Below are positions 59,185 through 64,000 of a stretch of 64,000 nt of DNA, piece by piece. Source of the DNA: Aphanomyces cochlioides (Eukaryota > Oomycota > Saprolegniomycetes > Saprolegniales > Verrucalvaceae); contig JAHQRK010000023.1 of the NCBI GenBank assembly GCA_019828595.1, positions 1,054,001-1,118,000 of the forward strand. The letters run 5' to 3'. Numbering within the stretch: the first letter of the stretch is position 1; each line of letters begins with the position of its first letter. Made by a program: the position numbers and the translations under genes. The notes below the pieces were generated by a model. The model did not search any database and was not told the DNA's origin. It saw only the letters and a program-made list of their open reading frames with translations.

Positions 59185-60011
59185 TTCCAAATATGCTGGT
59201 TCATAGAATATTATGTCTTAGTGTTTCCCACCAATGGTCCATTTGACCAATAAGAAGTCTTTATTGCCCACGAAGCTCTACGGTTGGATATAATACAATA
59301 CTCTGGCCCGTGAAAAGCGAAAGGGGCAAACAACTGAAAAACAGGGCAAAGACTGGTGATTTACGTTATTGGTGATTTGATTCAGATCACTGATTCACCA
59401 ATCGACGCCATTGGCTAATAAATATTTTGGGCTATTGTGATTGGCTAAATAAAATTTGAGAGAAAGTACTATCCCCATGAGGGAAAGTATTTCATTCATC
59501 CAATGTATTGGCGTGATTTGCAAAGAACCAATCCAAATTGGGAAATTTCTAGTGAACCCACAATATAAAAAGTTTTTCTCTTAATCTAGAAGGCTTTAAA
59601 TATGTAGAACAAGCTGTTCTCTTAATCTAGAAGGCTTTAAATATTCATAACAAGCGTTTCGTGATTTATAACAAAACGTTATACAATTTTAGTACAAAAC
59701 GCCGTTGTGGTACAACGATTGCACAACGAGCCAGATTGTACAACCTGCTGTTAATTGCCACATGGTTGAAATGATTGTCTGCCTTGGGCATGACCATGTT
59801 TCTACCGTCGACATGACAGCGAAGCCAATGTTGGTAACGTACGTGGTCGAGCGGTTCACATCAATGGCCGGTTGCTAATTGACGGCTAGGAAACGCTGTT
59901 CATCGCCATCAGTTAGGAATTCAAACACGATACGATGATCGTTTATAAACAAACTTATAAATGCTTCACGGAGTTGGTTGAGCTGTGGCAGTGCCATGGG
60001 GACAAAATAGT

Positions 60012-60494
60012 TTAAGGGACGGTGCTGCTCGCGCGGATTGAGCGGGCGACACTGGTGACCTTGTTGTGCGTCATGGATGGATGGCCAGCGTTGATGCGCG
60101 ATGTGAAGGCGGTTTGGGTGTAGGTGTTCTTGTGGAGCACGTAGTTGACAGCGAATTTGATCAAAGCAATGCCAAGGTAAGGGCCACCGCAGCCAAAGAC
60201 AGCAACGCGATCCGACGGATAGCCTTGGAAGCCAAAGTAACCGATGACACTGGCGGCGACTTGAGCGACTACAAAGGCAAACAAGAGCAAGTTGCATGGT
60301 TTCTCGGCAAAGAACCAAGTGTTAATGCCCGCAGTGCGCGTGACAAAGATCAACGCCTGGCCAGAGATCGACACTTGCGTGTAGATGAGTCCACGCATGA
60401 TGCCATCCTTCTTTTGCACGCCAGGCCCGATCGACTTCTTTCCACGCGACCACGTTAATGGTGTTTTGCATAGTCGTTGGAGTTTACGCGTCAA
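60012..60494 (-). pseudogene. H+-ATPase C-terminal fragment (unit 5, partial unit)
   Basis: Same fragment as unit 1; the partial fifth unit still includes it whole. Confidence 0.8.
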
Positions 60495-60686
60495 CCATCT
60501 TAACTGTCGCTTCCTTCACAACTGCCATGCAGTTACATGCCAAAGCATGGAAGAAGAACGTCGCTGTAGAATTGATCGAGGAGCGAGCGATCGTATTGTT
60601 CGTGGAGGGCAACAACGCGGCGGTCCATTGGGTGGTCACGATTGATTGCCGACCAAATATGACTTTATTATGGAACGAGTGGACGA

Positions 60687-61319
60687 CTAAGCTAGCGACA
60701 CAGCGACCGCGCCGTCTTCTTCCTTGGCTTCGCCTTGGGCCGACTTGAGCCAGCAAGTGCCGCCTTGAAAGTTCGTCCAGACGTAATTGCGGCATCCAGT
60801 CGTGTTCTTGCAGACGTCGCAGCACAAGTCTGGCGTCGCTCGCTGCGTGGCATTGATATCGTTGCCGGGATAGTCCACGTTGATCTTTTGCGGTCCACAC
60901 GAAGACGACGACTTGGTGGAGAGGAAGCCGGCCTTCGCTCCACTTAGTGTCGAATTGACGCCGATGGTGTGCTTGAGCCAGCAAGTGCCGCCTTCAAAGT
61001 CGGTCCAGACAAACATTTTGCAGCCAGGCGCTGCGGCGCAGTCGGCACAGCAAGCATCCGCAGTCGATTGCGACGTCGACTTCAAATCAAAGCCTTTGAA
61101 ATCGACGTTGTTTTGGAACGACTGGCACGTTTCAACGGGCTTTGCCGTCATGGCAGCGGTCGTCGCTGGCGTTGGTGCCGCTGTGGTCGTCGTCGCTGGC
61201 GTTGGTGCCGCTGTGGGCGTCGCCACTGGATTCACTTCCAAACGGCGGCTCAGAGACGGGGAGATATTGGCCGTGGCGTAGCTTGCGGCAAGCGTGAGCA
61301 GCAGGAACTTGTGCAGCAT
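60687..61319 (-). CDS. Secreted PAN/Apple-domain protein (array copy 5, shortest linker)
   Basis: 210 residues with only two linker repeats; signal peptide and both PAN modules unchanged. Start at ATG 61319. Upstream on the minus strand the unit is cut after the 63-bp minisatellite, so this copy has a different distal promoter region from the other four. Confidence 0.87.
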   Translation of the reverse strand: MLHKFLLLTLAASYATANISPSLSRRLEVNPVATPTAAPTPATTTTAAPTPATTAAMTAKPVETCQSFQNNVDFKGFDLKSTSQSTADACCADCAAAPGCKMFVWTDFEGGTCWLKHTIGVNSTLSGAKAGFLSTKSSSSCGPQKINVDYPGNDINATQRATPDLCCDVCKNTTGCRNYVWTNFQGGTCWLKSAQGEAKEEDGAVAVSLA

Positions 61320-61498
61320 GACGCAATTTTTCAAATGAAGAGATGGTTTGAAGCGCCTGGGGTGTGCATCCGCTCATCTGATAAAGATCACGTGGAAGCT
61401 GGCGGAAATCTCAGTTGCAACCTTTGGCTGCGCTGGAATCGCCTCGGATTCAAGCGGTAGGTCATCAAGACAGCCGCGTAGCTATGGCTGAGAGAGCG

Positions 61499-61641
61499 GC
61501 GCACCTGGAATCTCATGACCAGTTCCCAGCACATGCACCTAGTGCACCTAGTTACGTGGCAGCGCACCTGGAATCTCATGACCAGTTCCCAACACATGCA
61601 CCTAGTTACGTGGCAGCGCACCTGGAATCTCATGACCAGTT
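61499..61641. repeat. 63-bp minisatellite, variant copies at the array edge (unit 5)
   Basis: One full copy, one copy with a 9-bp internal deletion (54 bp, 61562-61615) and a partial copy that ends abruptly after GACCAGTT, where unrelated sequence starts. The array's right breakpoint is therefore inside this repeat. Confidence 0.85.
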
Positions 61642-62075
61642 TATTGATTTGGTGAACATGGTGGAACATTACGTTTAGTATAAGGGGATCCCTCCATTTG
61701 CCACTCTGAATGTCAGTCGTCTTTGCAGATGGCCACGGCGGAGTCGACGTCTGGTTTCTGGCGTCGAAGCGCCGTTGTGGAGCCAGTGCGAACTAACAAG
61801 ACACGTGATGTAAGAGGTGTATTTACAGGAGTAAGAGAGACAGCCACGCGACTACTCTAAGGGGTGCCGCCGGGAATAGATATATCCCTAACCCTGACAA
61901 AGCACCGTACATCAATTGTCATAATGGACGAGGAATTCCAACTGGTCAGGCAATAGACAACTCAGAGGCTCATAGTAGAGCATGGAAATCAACACCCTCC
62001 CGGACTGGCCAGTTCCATCGTCTGCCAGAGGTGGAAACCATTGAAAGGGAGAAAACCACTTGGACTTGGTGCCGT
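61642..62075. other. Probable 3' end / LTR region of the copia element
   Basis: No coding frame. On the minus strand the pol gene ends at 62076 and is followed by sequence with GGGATATATCTATTCCC (61873-61889), a TATA-like core in a short inverted repeat, which fits an LTR. The LTR ends could not be fixed because the second LTR is outside the window. Confidence 0.4.
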
Positions 62076-64000
62076 TTATTTGGTCGTGCAGGACCGGGGT
62101 GTTTTTGACGAGGTCGCGACAGGGACCAGTGCCGGTTTTTGGTGAGGTCGGACATTCGACCAAGAAGTTTTTGATGAGGTCCCAACAGAGACCAGAGCAC
62201 TGGTACGTGCCGCAGGAGAAGTGCATTCACACCGAGCAGCAGGACGCAAACATGGGCAGTCCATAGGCTGCGAGACGCTGGTACGCGTAGATTGGTGTGT
62301 GGACAGGCTGGTGGAGTCGCTGGTACGCGTTGCCAAACCATATGCCATAGTCCAAGCATAATTCGAGAGAGGGGCACCAGAGGCCAACGGTGGCTTGGCT
62401 AAGCCCAGCTTGTCCCTAAGTGGGAGAAAGATAGCCGCAGGTAGCGGTTTGGTGAAGAGATCGGCGACGTTGTCCTTCGAGGGCACGTACTCAAGACGCA
62501 GCTCCTGCAGTTGAATGATGGACTGGATTGGTCGCAGTCGCAATTGCTGGCTGGTTGTCAGCATGGAGGATAACGCCGGTGGCTATGGGATTGCCAAGCT
62601 CACAGTTGAGAGTGCGCATGAATAGCACTTCCTTGGCGGCTTGAGCCAGAGCGATATACTCGGCCTCGGTGGTCGATTGCGCCACGATACGCTGGCATTG
62701 GGATGCCCAAGACACGAAACAGTCACCAACATATGTGCAGTACCCACGGACCGATCGGCGAAACAGTCACCAACATATGTGCAGTACCCACGGACCGATC
62801 GGCGAATGTCTGGGTTGGCGGCATAGTCGGAGTCGGTGTAGCCTCGCAGATCGAGGTCAGAGCCGCGGTAGACCAGACCAAAGTCGATCGTGCCAGCGAC
62901 GTAGCGCATAACTTGCTTCATTTTGCCGATATGCGACTTGCCTGGATTGTTCAGGTAGCGACTGAGGGCTTGGACAGCATAGGCGAGATCCGGTCTCGTC
63001 CCAAGCATCAGGTACATCAGCGAGCCGATGCCTTGACGGAAGTTGGCATGGTTGTGGCGTTCGGCTTCAGTCCGGACATGCCCATCCGATGGACAGTCGC
63101 TTCCATCCAACACCTTATCGAGCGGTGTGATGGCTGGTCTGGCTTGATCCAGGTCAAAGCGCTTTAACATGTTCTTGGCATTTAGCGGCTGTGAGATGTG
63201 CATGATGCGCTTCTCACGGTCGCGTACGACACGGATGCCGAGGATATAGTGGATCGGTCCCATGTCTTTGGACGCAAAGCGGCTCTTGATGGCTGTCTTC
63301 ACATCTGCCATCACATTGTCATTCTCAGCCACGATGACCAAGCCATCCACGTAGATTGCCACGATGGCCAGCTGGTTTTTCAGCCGTCGCACATAGATGC
63401 AGCTTTCGACGTTCGTTTTCTCGAAGCCGATGCCTCCCAGGAAGGTTGTCAGCACCTGTGCCATTCCCTGGGAGCCTGCTTGAGCCCATACAAGGCTTTG
63501 ATAAGCAAGCACGACACTTGCGGTGGACTGCTTGCGAGTCCAGAGTCACCTATCCAGTTAGCATCTGTGATAACGTCCCTCATCTGTAGACCCTCGGGGA
63601 GGTCGAGATAGATCTCTTCTTCCAATGTTCCGTTGAGGAACGCAGTGTCGATATCCATTTGGTCGATGGGCAAGTCCAGTGCATTGCCTATGGCGAGGAG
63701 TGTGCGCAGGCTTTCGAGTCTCATGACTGGCGCGAACACCTCATCGTAGTCGAGGCCCTTGACTTGCAGGAACCCCTTGACGACCAGTCGAGCCTTGAAT
63801 CGCTCGATCGAGCCGTCGCTCTTCTCTTTGACGCGGAAGACCCACGTGGTCTTGAGCGTTTTTCTGTCTTGAGGAGGCTTGACGTACTTCCACGTGCCAT
63901 TCGACTTGATGTACGCCAACTCCTTTTCGATGGCAACCTTCCAGTGCTCCCACTCTTTGGAGGCCATAGCCTCTTCATAGTTGCGTGGAATGGGAATACT
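62076..64000 (-). pseudogene. Ty1/copia retrotransposon pol, reverse transcriptase-RNase H, decayed
   Basis: The frame enters from beyond 64000. Reverse transcriptase motifs are clear: WKVAIEKELAYIKSNGTWKY, TTWVFRVKEKSDGS, QMDIDTAFLNGTLEEEIYLD, ALYGLKQAPREWH. After that a base is missing near 63475 and the frame shifts to LTTFLGGIGFEKT. The catalytic box reads YVDGLVIVA where copia elements have YVDD, so the second Asp is lost. RNase H follows: RPDLAYAVQALSRYLNNPG, then a 44-bp tandem duplication (62716-62803) that breaks the frame, then STTEAEYIALAQAAKEVLF, ADNQPAIA and YVPSKDNVADLFTKPLP. The element cannot be autonomous. Gag, protease and integrase must lie to the right of the window. Confidence 0.88.
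62716..62803. repeat. 44-bp tandem duplication in the copia RNase H
   Basis: GAAACAGTCACCAACATATG and the following 24 bases occur twice without spacer (62716-62759, 62760-62803). As 44 is not a multiple of three, it shifts the RNase H frame. Confidence 0.92.

Larger units (their letters stand above)
56833..59366 (-). mobile_element. Pogo-type transposon with nested MITE (unit 4)
   Basis: Same ends as the other units; 2 bp shorter because of a deletion near 57755 (GAAAGATC where others have GAAATAGATC). Confidence 0.8.
31874..61641. repeat. Tandem array of 6.9-kb units (four full, one partial)
   Basis: The units are 31874-38751 (6878 bp), 38752-45690 (6939), 45691-52631 (6941), 52632-59540 (6909) and 59541-61641 (partial). 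Each unit starts GGAAATTTCTAGTGAACCC. Length differences are explained exactly: unit 1 lacks one 63-bp repeat, unit 2 has a 2-bp deletion near 39753, and unit 4 lacks one 30-bp repeat in the PAN gene and 2 bp near 57755. Other differences are scattered single bases. The left edge touches the mariner end; the right edge lies inside the 63-bp minisatellite, after which unrelated sequence begins. Each unit holds an H+-ATPase fragment, a PAN gene, a minisatellite, AT-rich DNA and a pogo element with a nested MITE. Confidence 0.93.

Noticed and set aside
31874..61641. Regular repeats considered as a CRISPR array
   Set aside because: The 30-bp and 63-bp repeats are directly adjacent without unique spacers, and the genome is eukaryotic.

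Overview
This is a eukaryotic window. Every cellular gene that can be resolved is cut by very short GT-AG introns, about 36-67 nt, placed so that the reading frame rejoins exactly. There is also a eukaryotic tRNA-Pro gene without an encoded CCA. Secreted PAN/Apple-domain proteins with Thr/Pro/Ala linkers, a Tubby protein, an Orai-like channel, a vWA/alpha-kinase relic and many DNA transposon families together suggest an oomycete, probably a saprolegnian such as Aphanomyces. That assignment is inference; no marker gene fixes the species.

Layout. Positions 1-14.8 kb are mostly ordinary gene-dense sequence: the 3' end of an unrecognised gene (1-922), a Tubby-like protein (1056-2313, minus), two hypothetical spliced genes (2767-3694 plus; about 3733-4408 minus), an Orai-like calcium-channel homologue (4556-5447), a PAN-domain secreted protein (5546-6184, minus), tRNA-Pro(UGG) (7076-7147, minus), a complete pogo/Tigger transposon (7720-9176), a Nudix hydrolase (9325-9904, minus) and a 14-exon ATAD2-type AAA/bromodomain chromatin protein (10067-14762, minus). 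The ATAD2-type protein has an inserted C4HC3 zinc-finger motif and a possible Tudor-like segment. From 14.9 to 17.1 kb two convergent ORFs, one an IS630/Tc1-type DD34E transposase, may form one mobile element.

From 17857 to 28240 four PIF/Harbinger units lie head to tail inside a single outer inverted-repeat pair flanked by TAA. All four units carry the same disabling frameshifts in both element genes. Then come a broken vWA/alpha-kinase gene (28276-30193) and a broken mariner-like element (30217-31867).

From 31874 to 61641 a tandem array of 6.88-6.94 kb units is present in four full copies and a partial fifth. Each full unit holds a 5'-truncated P-type H+-ATPase fragment, an intact secreted PAN-domain gene, a 63-bp minisatellite, AT-rich non-coding DNA, and a pogo-type transposon whose transposase intron contains a 455-bp MITE. 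The units differ in length almost only by minisatellite copy number, so the amplification is recent. The last 2 kb hold a decayed Ty1/copia retrotransposon on the minus strand that runs off the window.

The PAN genes are the only apparently intact cellular genes being multiplied, so the main biological outcome here may be dosage gain of a secreted carbohydrate- or protein-binding protein, carried along with transposon debris. The main doubt is whether copy numbers in the two arrays are exact, because near-identical repeats are easily mis-assembled.
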